DNA of 64,000 bases from Ancylostoma caninum (taxonomy: Eukaryota > Nematoda > Chromadorea > Rhabditida > Ancylostomatidae). The translations under genes and the position numbers were made by a program. Below, in pieces: positions 36,169-46,819 of this stretch (its first letter is position 1; each line of letters begins with the position of its first letter). The stretch lies in assembly GCA_037903475.1 (NCBI GenBank), contig JBAJFG010000611.1:1674001-1738000 (forward strand), written 5' to 3'. The notes beneath the pieces were generated by a model, which ran no database searches, was not told the origin of the DNA, and worked only from the letters and a program-made list of their open reading frames with translations.

Positions 36169-38404
36169 ATGGTTCGGATTCTGCTTCTTTTACTATCAGC
36201 ATGCATCGCCGTGCAATCTCTTGTGCGGTAAGTAGTTCATTCCTTTGGGAGCATCCGAATAAAATAAAGGAATTCTTCATTTCAGTGTGCCAATGCACAA
36301 GACGACCTACGAGCGCAGCTCGTACAAGGTCGCTTCCATTGCTGAATACCTGAAGCAGAAGTACATCAAGGGATACAAGTTCGACTCCAACCTAGCATAT
36401 AATGAGGGTCTTTCTGATTACTCGAATGTGAGCTCTCTTCTGCTGAGATTTTATTGACATGGAGATGATTCATTATCATAGGAGATGAGGAAGATGAGCC
36501 ACAATTCCAGGCCCAATATTATGGAACGGTCCAGATCGGAACTCCACCTCAGACCTTCCAACTCCTCTTCGACACGGGATCATCCAATCTCTGGGTCCCA
36601 TGCAAGAACTGCAAGGCCAGCGATCTTGCCTGCGACTTCCACAAGAAGGTGATGCTTTGTTTGGGATTACTAGTTCCAGATTAAACAGATTGGTTGTTAA
36701 TTATTTTGCTTTAGTTCGACTGCAAAAAGTCCAAAACTTGCACAGAAACTAACCAGCCTTTCGAGATCCAGTACGGATCAGGATCCATGAAGGGAGTGGT
36801 CGACAACGATGTTGTTTGCGTAAGTTTATGCAAATTTCTGTCGGGAAAAATTGCCGAAACCGTTTATCCATCATATTTTTCTGGATTCATCCATCACACT
36901 AAGGATAAAGGATAAAGTGGTCGGCGTTAATCAATCCCGTCACGAGGGATGCGCCACGCATTCGACTTCATCTGAGCATCGTAGAGGCATTGAATGCGTA
37001 TGTGCCCTATACAGTGACTTGCGGGGGGCATCCGATGAACCAAGTCAGTGCTTCATCCTCCCAGACTCCTCTGGTACCAATTCACCGACCCCGGAGGGAT
37101 GGAAGGCTTGGTTGGCCTCGGGCGGGATCGAACCATCGATCGTGTGCGTGCGCAGCGAGCCTCTTACCACTGCGCCACACGCGCCCTCCATCACACTATC
37201 CATCACACTAATAAGCGAAAATAAGTGATCTTCCGACAGTGAATCAATCCAGTCTTCTTCCAGTTTGGATCAGATCGGACATGGTGCACGGACAAAACAC
37301 AAGGATTGGCATGTGCCACAGAAGAGCCAGGACTTGCCTTCGTTGTAAGATTTAGTTTCACAAGCAATCGCTATTATTTCGTCAATTATTTCACTCATAT
37401 ATAACCGTTTTGCTCCTCAGGCCGCTAAATTCGATGGTATCCTTGGAATGGGATGGGACAGAATTTCAGTAAACAACATCCCGCAGCCCATGGACCAGAT
37501 TTTTGCCAACAAGGTAGATCCTAACAATACTACAAAAGAAAAGCTTTTTGGGAATGACAATTACTTTCCAAATAAATTCATCTTAAGGCTCTATGCCCAG
37601 AAGCTGTGTTTGCATTCTGGCTTAATCGTGACCTTAACAACAATGCTGCTGGTGGAGAAATGACCCTCTGTGGAATGGACCCCGCTCACTATAAGGTTTG
37701 GCACATGGTCTCATCGCCCTCACCCCGCTCGTCAAATGAAACAGTTGTTTTCTTTTTTCAATTTGCAGGGTTCAATCGCCTGGGAGCCGCTCGTATCTGA
37801 GGACTACTGGAGAATTAAGCTTGGAGGCGTCTCCATTCAAGGAACATCATACACCAATGGACCAGTTGACGCTATCGTCGACACTGGTACATCTCTTCTG
37901 ACTGGGCCAACAGATGCAATCAAGAAGGCACGTGATCATCACCAGTGAAGATAGTGCAATCAAATTCATAGAAAACTCTCTGATTTAGATCCAAAAGAAG
38001 ATCGGAGCATTCGCACTGATCAACGGCGAGTATGAGATTGAATGCAAACGCATCCCAGAACTCCCTCCAATTACCTTCAGCCTTGGTGGTCAGGACTTCG
38101 TTCTTCAAGGCTCTGACTACATTCTTCAGGTAAATACCTTTGTACTTATCAACGGAAACAACAAAACAATTTTTTAGGTTTCTCAAAATGGCCAGACTAC
38201 TTGTATTTCCGGATTCATGGGACTCGATATCCCTGCACCCAATGGTACGGTACAACAATAACCTAGAGTATATTTACGGTTGATATACGAGCACGTTTAG
38301 GACCGTTATGGATTCTTGGAGACGTGTTCATCGGCAAATTCTACTCTGTTTTCGACCATGGAAATCTCCGAGTTGGATTCGCCGTATCTGCTAATTCCCC
38401 TTGA
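36169..38404 (+). CDS. Secreted pepsin/cathepsin D-like aspartic protease (hookworm APR/necepsin type), complete, 11 exons
   Basis: An A1-family endopeptidase, probably a gut enzyme. Exons: 36169-36227, 36286-36427, about 36490-36648, 36715-36819, 37264-37344, 37421-37513, 37588-37695, 37769-37927, 37989-38129, 38178-38244, 38301-38404. The product is about 405 aa. The signal peptide is [17 protein letters not shown]; the propeptide includes [15 protein letters not shown]. The mature enzyme has catalytic D95 ([11 protein letters not shown]), flap tyrosine Y140 ([10 protein letters not shown]), second catalytic D287 ([11 protein letters not shown]), and the C-terminal [18 protein letters not shown]. 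Nothing essential is missing. Intron 8 starts GC (AAGAAG then gcacgt); the only in-frame alternative reads into a stop. Exon 3's acceptor is ambiguous: the nearest in-phase AGs end at 36489 or 36498. Intron 4 carries an antisense SINE. The family call is firm; assignment to a named APR paralogue is not possible here. Confidence 0.95.
36901..37186 (-). mobile_element. tRNA-derived SINE, full length, with 11-bp target-site duplication
   Basis: Read on the minus strand, the element begins GGGCGCGTGTGGCGCAGTGG, a tRNA-like 5' end. The pol III A box TGGCGCAGTGG is at 37177-37167 and the B box GGTTCGATCCC at 37134-37124. The body ends in repeats of TTTATCC. TCCATCACACT flanks it on both sides (36890-36900 and 37187-37197), the hallmark of target-primed insertion. 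It sits antisense inside intron 4 of the protease. A head-less relative lies at 26846-27015. Confidence 0.93.
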
Positions 38405-38422
38405 TCTATGTCAGATAGTAAT

Positions 38423-38428
38423 AATAAA
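38423..38428 (+). terminator. Poly(A) signal of the protease gene
   Basis: AATAAA, 19 bp after the stop codon. This is a typical short nematode 3' UTR. Confidence 0.8.
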
Positions 38429-38599
38429 GAGTATATATGTTGATCCCAAGACCTTGGAAGGAATTTTGAGTTGAAGAAAACTCTCGGGAATTCCGGGTCA
38501 GGAATAGTTGGGAGAGCCTACAAGGAAAATCTCTAAGCTCAACTCTAGAGGTTGAAGGGAGGGGACGCAGCACTATTATATCCAGGAGTGCCTTCAAAT

Positions 38600-38850
38600 T
38601 TTCTCTCTGATAGCTGTGCAGCAGAAACGCAGCTCAAGCAGCGTCGTACGTCGTGTAAAAAGCTTAGTGGCATCGTGTCCCAGTTTCATCAATAACCTCC
38701 TCATTGCTGCTATAAGGAAGAAAAGTCAGTCAATTGAGGTAACTCTTGTGCGATGTAAAGCTTTCGATGATGACATTAAGATCTACAGGACGAATTCTGA
38801 GACTCTTCATAAATTACTTCAAGCGGTTACCCCCATTGAAAGCCTCAAAG
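38600..38850 (+). pseudogene. Weak LINE reverse transcriptase remnant
   Basis: The plus-strand frame contains SCPSFINNLLIAA, followed about 25 codons later by AFDDDIKIYRTNSETLHKLL. This resembles RT motifs B-C of the CR1-like elements in this window (FADDIKIY), with the first Ala-Asp changed. It is too short and decayed to classify further. Confidence 0.45.
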
Positions 38851-40060
38851 AAGTGAACAACCTTGGATTTTTGTACAATAACAGCCTATGCTTCAGCTCT
38901 TGTTGTTGTGAGATTACAAACAAGTCCGAGCGCAGGCCGATATAAAGGATCCTGTGTGCCAATAAAAGCACATGAAACTTATATAAGACACAGTTGTCTT
39001 CTTTCTGAGTTGAAGCTCAGTCTGAAGATTTTCTTAAGTTTAATAAGAGATAAAATGCTTAATCATGGGACTCTCCCAAAAGGAAGCGAGAGAAATGTTC
39101 CTATTACTGTGCATAAAACCATCACAAATAACGTTGCTCTTCGACTGGATGATTTTTATAATTTCTCGACTTCTAACTGCTGAATCGAAACCACAGATCC
39201 TAAATATTTCTGTGAGTTTCCACGGGCCACCCTGATTCCGCATAGTCTGCCACTCCAGTTCCTCACGGGAATTCTGAGGACATCGGCATCAACAAACGTC
39301 GAGCACCCAAGATTGCCTATCACAATTTTTCACCTACTCGTTGCTGATGTTGGCACACTCCAAATTGACTGACAGGGATGTTCTGTGGTTCTGCTTCGCA
39401 AATGCTTTTCTTTTCCTTTTTCTTTGCTTCATTGGAGAGCGGCAAAAACAATTATTCTACCAACTCCCTCCTCCCCTCCCCCTCCCTATAGAAAATAACT
39501 GTTTCACTAGCTTTGTAGTGCTGGTTATTACAATCATCCCCAATCTTTTGCAAAACAAAGGACGGTGGAAGAGCGCCCATTCCTAAAATGAACTTGATAC
39601 AAACGTCGACGGATTTCATGTTAGAAGAAGGAAGTGATAAAATCAGCTTTTTCTCTAGCCAGAAGAATGTTGAGGTCTAACTTTGGTAAACAAAACTGTC
39701 CACGGCACAAACAAGCTTCGACTAAATCGACCAAAGTGAAGCTTCAGAAAAAAACAGAACTTCGCAAATCAACATTAATCAAAATTAATAATTTGTTACG
39801 TCACTCAAATGATTTGAATCGGAAGAAAAGCATCCGATTACATATCAGGCTAATTATTTGACCAGACCGTCGAAAGAAAACCTGCGTCTTCAAAACTAAA
39901 ACCAAAAGCAGAGGTGATTGAGAGCTCTATCTCATATTTTGTAATGCATTGGCGTTTGATAGTCATATGCAGTATTTTAGCAAGCAACAAGTGCAAAGAC
40001 AAAACAGTAAGCCAGAAATGCTTAAACATAAATTCTGAAATGAATAATCAAAAAAAACTT
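38851..40060. other. AT-rich sequence between protease and J-domain fragment, no gene supported
   Basis: Only short lysine/asparagine-rich open frames; no conserved motif seen. Confidence 0.4.
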
Positions 40061-40062
40061 AC

Positions 40063-40405
40063 TTCTCCAAAATGGAATGCGTGTACTGTCGCAGTGATAT
40101 GCGTTGTTTGCCGAAAATGCCATCCTTCTAGCCGCCAAAGCCACCGAACCAAACGAGAAAAAATCATTCACATCCGTTCTGCATAAAACAGTGAAAAATC
40201 TCTATACTATTAGCTGATGTCACCCACGAAATGCTCGAATCCAGCGAACCCGTGGTGGAACTATGGACCAGATTGCGGAGATTCATCTATAGCACCGAAC
40301 TTCCCATAACGCTCACGTCTCAGTGGATCCGAAAGCAACTCGTACGCTCGACTGATCCCTACGAATCGCTCTTGTGCTTCTGGTGAAGTGTTCTTGTCTG
40401 GATGC
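40063..40405 (-). pseudogene. J-domain (DnaJ/Hsp40) protein fragment, apparently a pseudogene
   Basis: J-proteins stimulate Hsp70 ATPase through an HPD motif. On the minus strand from 40405, after an AG acceptor, the frame reads HPDKNTSPEAQERF, then SRAYELLSDPLRRERYGKFG, covering helices II-end to IV of a J domain including HPD. It then hits TAG at 40263-40261, followed in frame by FHHGFAGFEHF. A second block, 40178-40063, reads DFFSFG in one frame and FGGFGG, stop, KDGIFGKQRISLRQYTHSIL in another, which resembles the segment after the J domain in DNAJC16/dnj-8-like proteins. Two nonsense codons and a frameshift point to a dead copy. The N-terminal half of the J domain was not found; a MITE lies at 40545-40830 on that side. 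Sequencing errors are an alternative but would need three. Confidence 0.8.
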
Positions 40406-40544
40406 CTTTAATTTGCAAAATTCAGCAGCAATTTTTAGAAAAATTTCGGAGCAGAGAATCTTCTCAACCTTCCACACGAATATCATACCCACTTTACACC
40501 GTAAAGGCAAACGAGGAAATCCTAGATCGAAGAGATGATAATCA

Positions 40545-40830
40545 CAGATGGACGTCGTCTACGGACGTTCGTCACCCGCCGCGCCGCCGCGCGCGAATTC
40601 GCGCGCGGCACTACCTTTTTTTTCCCTAGCGCAGACGCCGGGAGGGTGGGTATGGAGCGTTATACCTGGAGTGGGAGGCGCGGACGAGCTCTGACCAATC
40701 GCAGAGCTGGGCCGCACCCCCCTCTCCAGGTATAACACCCCACACCCCGGGAGGGTTCGTCGCGCACTCCGCCCTTTTCGCCGCGTTTGCGAAAGGACGG
40801 GTGACGAACGTCACGTAATCAGATGGACGT
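40545..40830. mobile_element. GC-rich MITE with nested inverted repeats
   Basis: Terminal inverted repeats ACGTTCGTCACCCG (40565-40578) and its complement (40798-40811) are flanked by a direct repeat CAGATGGACGT at 40545-40555 and 40820-40830. Inside are a perfect 24-bp palindrome (40586-40609, centre GCGAATTCGC) and a second inverted pair GTTATACCTGGAG / CTCCAGGTATAAC. It has no coding capacity. Confidence 0.75.
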
Positions 40831-40994
40831 AGCTACGCTAGACGGTCCCTGCTGTCAGTGAACGTGAGAATTCGCACACGAGCCGCATGGCATAATGTGA
40901 GAATCTCGCAGTCGCGAGGGAATCTGAGAATCTCATCTCGTAGTCGTATATGGGAACTGCGAATTATGTGAGATGTCACCCAGTTCACGTGAAC

Positions 40995-41207
40995 GGGGTG
41001 TGGGTCATGATGAGGCAAAATAGGGCGGTGTCCTCCCGCCCTTCGGCGTCGACTCGTCCCCACTCACATTCAAATTTGCATGGGCAACTATGGTGAAATC
41101 GCGCGCGAATTAGTGCGAGTAGGTCCTGAAGGGCGGGGCGAGGGTTCGAATGAACCAATCGCAGACACATTGCCCACCCACTTTTGCCTCATCATGACCC
41201 ACACCCC
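40995..41207. mobile_element. 213-bp MITE with 26-bp inverted repeats and 6-bp target duplication
   Basis: The element begins GGGGTGTGGGTCATGATGAG and ends with the exact complement over 26 bp. GTGAAC flanks both ends (40989-40994, 41208-41213). The interior carries ATTTGCATGGGCA, AATCGCGCGCGAA and GGGTTCGAATGAACC. A decayed relative of that interior occurs at 46214-46335. Confidence 0.85.
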
Positions 41208-41213
41208 GTGAAC

Positions 41214-42950
41214 GGCGCTCTCAACCACTGGGAAAATGCTATCCCGATTTTTCCTGGTAGATTGCGCGCTCCAGCGTCACGCGCGGTGTGACCGGGCAGC
41301 GCGACGCCCAGAGGCGGGAAATGTTCGCTTTTTTAAACGCGGATTAATGGGTTCTTTATATATAGATCTACTTTTGAGTGTCGCGTTCCTTAATCCAGCC
41401 TTCTTACTTTCTTTCCCATAGGATCTTCCAACTCAGCAGTCTCACTTCTGGGTAAAATTTCTATCCCTCAGCCTAGGAGCTCCATATGAATAATATTAGG
41501 TGTTAACATAAGTTATTGCGTTTTTTTAGTTGCGATTTTCTCCGCGCAGTTGTCATTTTTCTCTAACATGCAATATATACCTTCTGAAAACCATTTTTTT
41601 CCTCTACATTTCTACCATAAAACGCTTTCACAATGCTGATTAATTATTCAATTTTTGAGCTTAAGAAGAAAACGCCAATTCGGGGAAAACCCAATTTCCG
41701 CCTTGTATCGGAAAGGGAGCAGAAAGCCGTACTGATAGAACGTGCAAGCTAGTAGAATATAAGCGCGTGAGAACATCGCCAGTGGAACTGTGGTAGCGGC
41801 AGTTTGGCGATTTTTGGAAAGTGGGGTCTGACGTCACCATGGGGCGGGATGGCTAGACTCTCGCGATTGGATTCTTTCAGCAGAATTACTTCAGTTATTC
41901 GGTGGCTTTGAGAAATATGATGTCCATCTAGACCATGCGATTCCTTTGGAGCAATTCCCGGGTTTTCGTGGTGGAAATTTCTTCGGTCGAAGTGGTTGGT
42001 GTCATCGAGACCATATATGCCTTCTTTGATCTTAGAAAAGCGCTGATGACCAGTCATTTGAAGCAAAACGTCTCTTTCATGCTTAGCACAGTTCACCTGG
42101 ACAGTTTTTATGACCTCTCTCGAGCTTCAACTGATGTCGGCTGCGCCGTTTTTTATTGACTCGTTGTTCCACTTCGCAGGCTTAAAACTTAAGCAAACTA
42201 CCTCTTTCAAAAAAACTGTTCACAACATTCTTGTAGAGGAAGAATAGCGCTTTCGAAATGTATATGATTTGTTCCTAAAGGGTGGCAAATTGATGGAGAA
42301 AAATGCACCCGAAGAAAAGCGCAAGGACTTACGCTAACACCTAATATTTACAATAATTTTATGAACAATCGATTCCAGCTTGGTGAAGATCATAGAAAGC
42401 GTTTTCTAACAAATACACTGCAAAACTTATCTGCAGCCATATGGCAAGATTATGCATACATGACTCAGAAAATGCAAAACAACGAGATAAATCAGCTGAT
42501 GCTGAGAAGTTCCCAAGCATCAATCAATAACGGTGACTCAGAACACAAGAAAATGTGAACATTTATTAGAAAAATATAGCATATCGATCATGGTATTGAT
42601 AAACCACTGGATGTAACGATTCTAGGAGATGTGGCACTTATTATCCGTGTGCTATCACACCACTGTGCCGAAGAGCTTCGAATGTCGTCCTCTACCCAGA
42701 CAATTACTCTGAAAACTGCTAAGGCTAGACCGACAAGGCAACTCAAAACATTGGGCAAACTTAGTCAAGAGGTCGAGCAGTTTCAAGAACCCTGGCCGTT
42801 CCCCAAACAAGTATCGGAACTATAAGCATTTCTGTATCGGAACTATAACCATTTCTCCCTACCAAAACACTTCTGATTTAAAAAAACATCATCAGTAAAA
42901 TAGAAGAGCAAAAAGACACAATATGGAATTGTTACAAAGAGTGTAACTGC
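41214..42950. other. Sequence between repeats, no gene supported
   Basis: AT-rich with short open frames on both strands (for example near 41.75-42.1 kb). No recognised protein similarity. Confidence 0.35.
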
Positions 42951-42954
42951 ACAA

Positions 42955-43095
42955 TCTCTATACTTTCTGCCCGCGGTGGATCCGCGGTACGCCCGAGGTG
43001 GAGCGTCGGTTCGCCACCGCGGCCATGCGCGTGTCCACCGCGAATATACTGCGGCGCCAACGCGGGCATGCGCGGATCCACCGCGAGCAGAGCGC
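42955..43095 (+). repeat. Degenerate GC-rich tandem repeat (CCGCGGTGGATCCGCGG family)
   Basis: A 20-30 bp unit around CCACCGCGG / GGATCCGCGG recurs about five times in alternating orientation, bounded by CTTTCTGCCCGCGGTGG on the left. The same left end occurs inverted at 45606-45685. Confidence 0.7.
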
Positions 43096-43908
43096 AAATG
43101 AAATTTTTACCTTTTCCACCTCATAGAACACACGAGTTCAGTTGTAAAATGGTGTTAGCAAAACCATAACATATGAATGAACAATAGCTTCATCACTTTA
43201 TTATATAACTACTTCGTAGATCATAAAGCTCTTGAATAGTAAGGAACTGACATGTAACAACTTCATAAGTCATGAAAAAGCTCTACAATAAAAAGGAGTC
43301 GAAAGAGATTCGAATCAGCGCATCCGGAGGCGAGATAGGATGGGGATGGCAAGAAATAGATAACATGGCAAACATAGTGGAATAACACATCGAAGAAATT
43401 AATGAGCACATGAAGAGCGAGGTTGGATGGAAATGGCAAGAAATATATAAAATGGCGAATACGGGGATTGAGGCAACACAACAAAAACCCGGTGCGAAAT
43501 ATACAACACAGAATTCTTCACCTTCAGAAGGTGAAAAAGCGATTTCTCAGAGATCCGTAGTTGCAAGTGGCCCATCCACCATAACTTGTGCATCGTCCGG
43601 CATTGTTTGCTTCTCTATTCGCCAAACTGCGCGACGTCCAGGGTAGTTTCTTCTGGATTCTTTTCTGAAAAGGATGTAATGGTGTAAGACTTACAATCGC
43701 CAATGAGAGGAGAAACTTACACCACGGAACTGAGTACGGCGTCTATCTTCACAGAGTACTCCGATGCTTGCTGTTGCCCAGGCAATATGAAGAAAGAAGT
43801 CTAGAAAATGGGTTCGCTCGAAGTACTTTCAGACTGTTCTCGTATAACATCCCACTTACTCTTGAATGCAGAACGAAATCCAGTAGAAATCCTTCTCTGA
43901 AGTTCAAT

Positions 43909-44670
43909 GGCGACCTATTTGGCGAGGGAATGTGTTTGGCAAGACTTTTCCAGGAGTGGGTCTAGAGTCTGTTTGGCAAGACAAATGGCAAAAGAATATG
44001 TTGACGACCCATTTTCCGGATGTTTGGCAAGATTAAAGGAGAGAGAATATGTTGACGACCCATTTTCCTGGACAGGCACATACGACGCATCGGCTTTGCA
44101 GTCGATGAGTCGATTCAATTACTCAATTTTGAGATAGGTATTTCAAAGGTAATCGTATATTAGGAGAGTACCGGTGTCAGTTCAAAGTGTCTGTTAGGCA
44201 AAATCACGACCTGATTGTTGCATGAGGATATCTCCGCGTTCCTCGCCGCAACATGCGCTACAGTGCGCAGCCGGCTGAATAGCCGGCGACGTCCACGTAC
44301 TTCGTGCCTCCAGGCACAGAATCGATGAATGTCATCGGTTCAACTGATTGAGGAGGTACTTCACCCAAACTACTTTCTGGATCTGACCACTAAATGTAAA
44401 GTTTGAACATGGTGGTAATTTTGGAGGCCTTTCCTGGCAATGAGAGGGAATAGGAGTACGTGGTGAAATCTCACGTACGATGTTAAACGCAATTTTTGCA
44501 AGGCGACCTATTTGGCAAGATTTGTATGGCGATCTGTTTGGCAAAGTTTGCATGGTGACCCATTTGGCGGGACATCATGTTTGGCAAGACACTAGGTGAA
44601 GTTCGTTTGCCTAGCTAGTTTGCGAACCCGTTTCCCAGGTTGCCAAACAAACCTCGCCGAATGGGTCGCC
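43909..44670. mobile_element. Possible 0.76-kb element with imperfect inverted ends and internal TTTGGCAAGA repeats
   Basis: The left end GGCGACCTATTTGGCGAGG (43909-43927) is the near complement of the right end ending at 44670 (CCTCGCCGAATGGGTCGCC). Inside, (T)GTTTGGCAAGAC and GACCCATTTTCC recur about ten times, clustered at both ends (43909-44070, 44500-44670). There is no coding capacity. Its exact limits and any target duplication are unclear. Confidence 0.5.
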
Positions 44671-45600
44671 AGCGGACTTCAGAGTTATAAGGCCATCGGT
44701 AGTGATGTCTCGTTGCCTCGCAGTGAGTTTCCTGAGGTTGTCCTTGTCGACAACTAGCTGAAGAGGAAACACTATGCCATGAATACAACTCAGATGAAAC
44801 ATCGCCCACCTTATCGAGAACCCATCTTATGAAGGCTCTAACCTTCATGACATCGCTGTCTGCGACATCGATGGTGCTTTGGAATTCTTCTTATTTGTAG
44901 TTGAAGTCAATCGATTCTGTGGAACGGAAAGATTGAAATCCGAAATATATGCGGAGTTACGCTACCACCAGACGTCATAACTCACTGAACCATCCGGTGC
45001 CTTCGTATCGGAATTCAGCGGTAGGGTCCGCAATACCGAGTGTGCCATCGGTCTTGCTCTGAGCAAGCCATGAAGATTGGATAGGGGCGATTCTATCCAT
45101 GGATCACTTGATCCCAATGCTGATTCTGAAACAGTCCCGTAAGATCATGAAATGCATGGCGAAAAAAATTCAAATGAAAGCAAAACTAAATAGAACGAGT
45201 AAGAGTGAAATGTTAACAAGGACCGATCCACACTTATTTAGAAAACACATTTGGTAAGACCTCTAATCCATAAAACTTCTTGCTTACTATTTCACAATAA
45301 TTTCTTTTAGAGTAAACAATGTAGAAAATCATAAACACAGCGTGTAAGCGTAGAAATTGCTAAGTACAAACTCTTTGTTCATAAATTCTCTGATAACATA
45401 TCCATAAAGAACGTTTAAGCATGAATCAAACATCCAACACCATGTCAACAAAGCCATGAACATTTATAGCGATGAAATGTTCAGGATCTGACAAAACAAA
45501 AAGGTAGCACAACAAAGGGAGACAAATGAGACGCGTGGCGAGGAAAAACATATAAAAACATAATCAAGAAAGATTCAGCAATGCTCTATCAGAGGAATCG
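44671..45600. other. No gene supported
   Basis: Moderately AT-rich sequence. Only short open frames, none with recognisable motifs. Confidence 0.35.
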
Positions 45601-45605
45601 TCTCC

Positions 45606-45685
45606 GAAGTCATCCGGAGATCCACCCGCGGACATGTGCGGATTTATCGCGGGCAACCGCGGATCCACCGCGGGCAGAAAGTTCA
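45606..45685 (-). repeat. Inverted second copy of the CCGCGG-type GC-rich repeat
   Basis: On the minus strand it begins CTTTCTGCCCGCGGTGGATC, the same left boundary as at 42955, then continues with diverged CCGCGG and GGATC units. Confidence 0.65.
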
Positions 45686-46213
45686 GTGATAGCGCAACAC
45701 AAACGAATTGAATTTGAGGAAGGATCTAACTTTGAGGTGAATCCTCGATCAATATTGGGAGGAACAACGAGGAGAAAACATTCCCCAACAAACTATGGAC
45801 CTTGTAAGGAAACTAGATCTTCGTAAATTTGAATTAGATCGCCAGGCGGTATCGTTGAGAAACGAATATACATCAAGACCTTTGAACAAACATGAGCAAA
45901 TAAACCCCCAATACTACCACTTTTTGAAGAACTGGTACACAAACAGCCATATACGAACATAGAGAAACTATCAGTCTTGTTGTCCTGCAGTAAAGGAGAT
46001 CTGGCGCTCTAGCACCTTACGGCACTTTGTTTAATAGATGCTCACAGAGCGCTTAAAAGGCTACCTTGCACAAGAGACTCTTATGAAACAGCAATAAAAC
46101 ACAACTAAAGGAGCAATATCAAGATCCAAAACTTATGACAATGACCATAATGAAACAACTCCAATCCTTGGGTTAGTATCATCGTGAGGAAAAACGAGGC
46201 GGAGACTTCTCTC

Positions 46214-46335
46214 CCTCGAACTAGTTCTCGATCGCATTCAAATTTTGCATGGGCATGCACAGTGGAATCGCGCGCGAAGCGAATGAGTCAACCGCTGAGG
46301 GCGAGGGGAGGATTTGAACGAACCAAGAAACCAGG
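46214..46335 (+). repeat. Decayed fragment of the MITE at 40995-41207
   Basis: Shares CATTCAAATTTTGCATGGGCA, GGAATCGCGCGCGAAG and a GAGGATTTGAACGAACC segment in the same order and orientation as 41068-41158. Terminal repeats were not seen. Confidence 0.6.
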
Positions 46336-46819
46336 GCTCGTTGCGCTTTTCACCCGGACAGTTTCGCCTAATTAGAGGTGCGAGCTAAGGGTGAATCACT
46401 TTTGGCAAGAGCTGTTACCAAGCCAATCGGATCGCACCAGTTGATCTCAAAGCAACCTCAGTCATTTGCAGCTCTGCCGCATGCGATCATACCGGCGCGA
46501 CGAACAACAATGCCGAAAGAAGCAGAAGCCTGGTATTTGAATACGGCACCAGCTTTTTACATCTTGGGTTTTCAACCTCAAGAAATTTCGGGAAACCCGT
46601 CATTAAGTTTTAAATATCGGAAGATATTCCTATTATTGCTTACGATATCCAATTTGCTTCAAACTAATCTATGATGACTCAGACAAAAAAATATATTCAC
46701 ACTGATTTGCTCGTTTTCGGTCAGTTTCTTGAACAGTCGAACCTGATACTTCAATTATTTTTTCATCTTTTCTCCATCTAATCTAAAAATTCCGACGAAA
46801 ACTCGTCGTACAGCGATCG

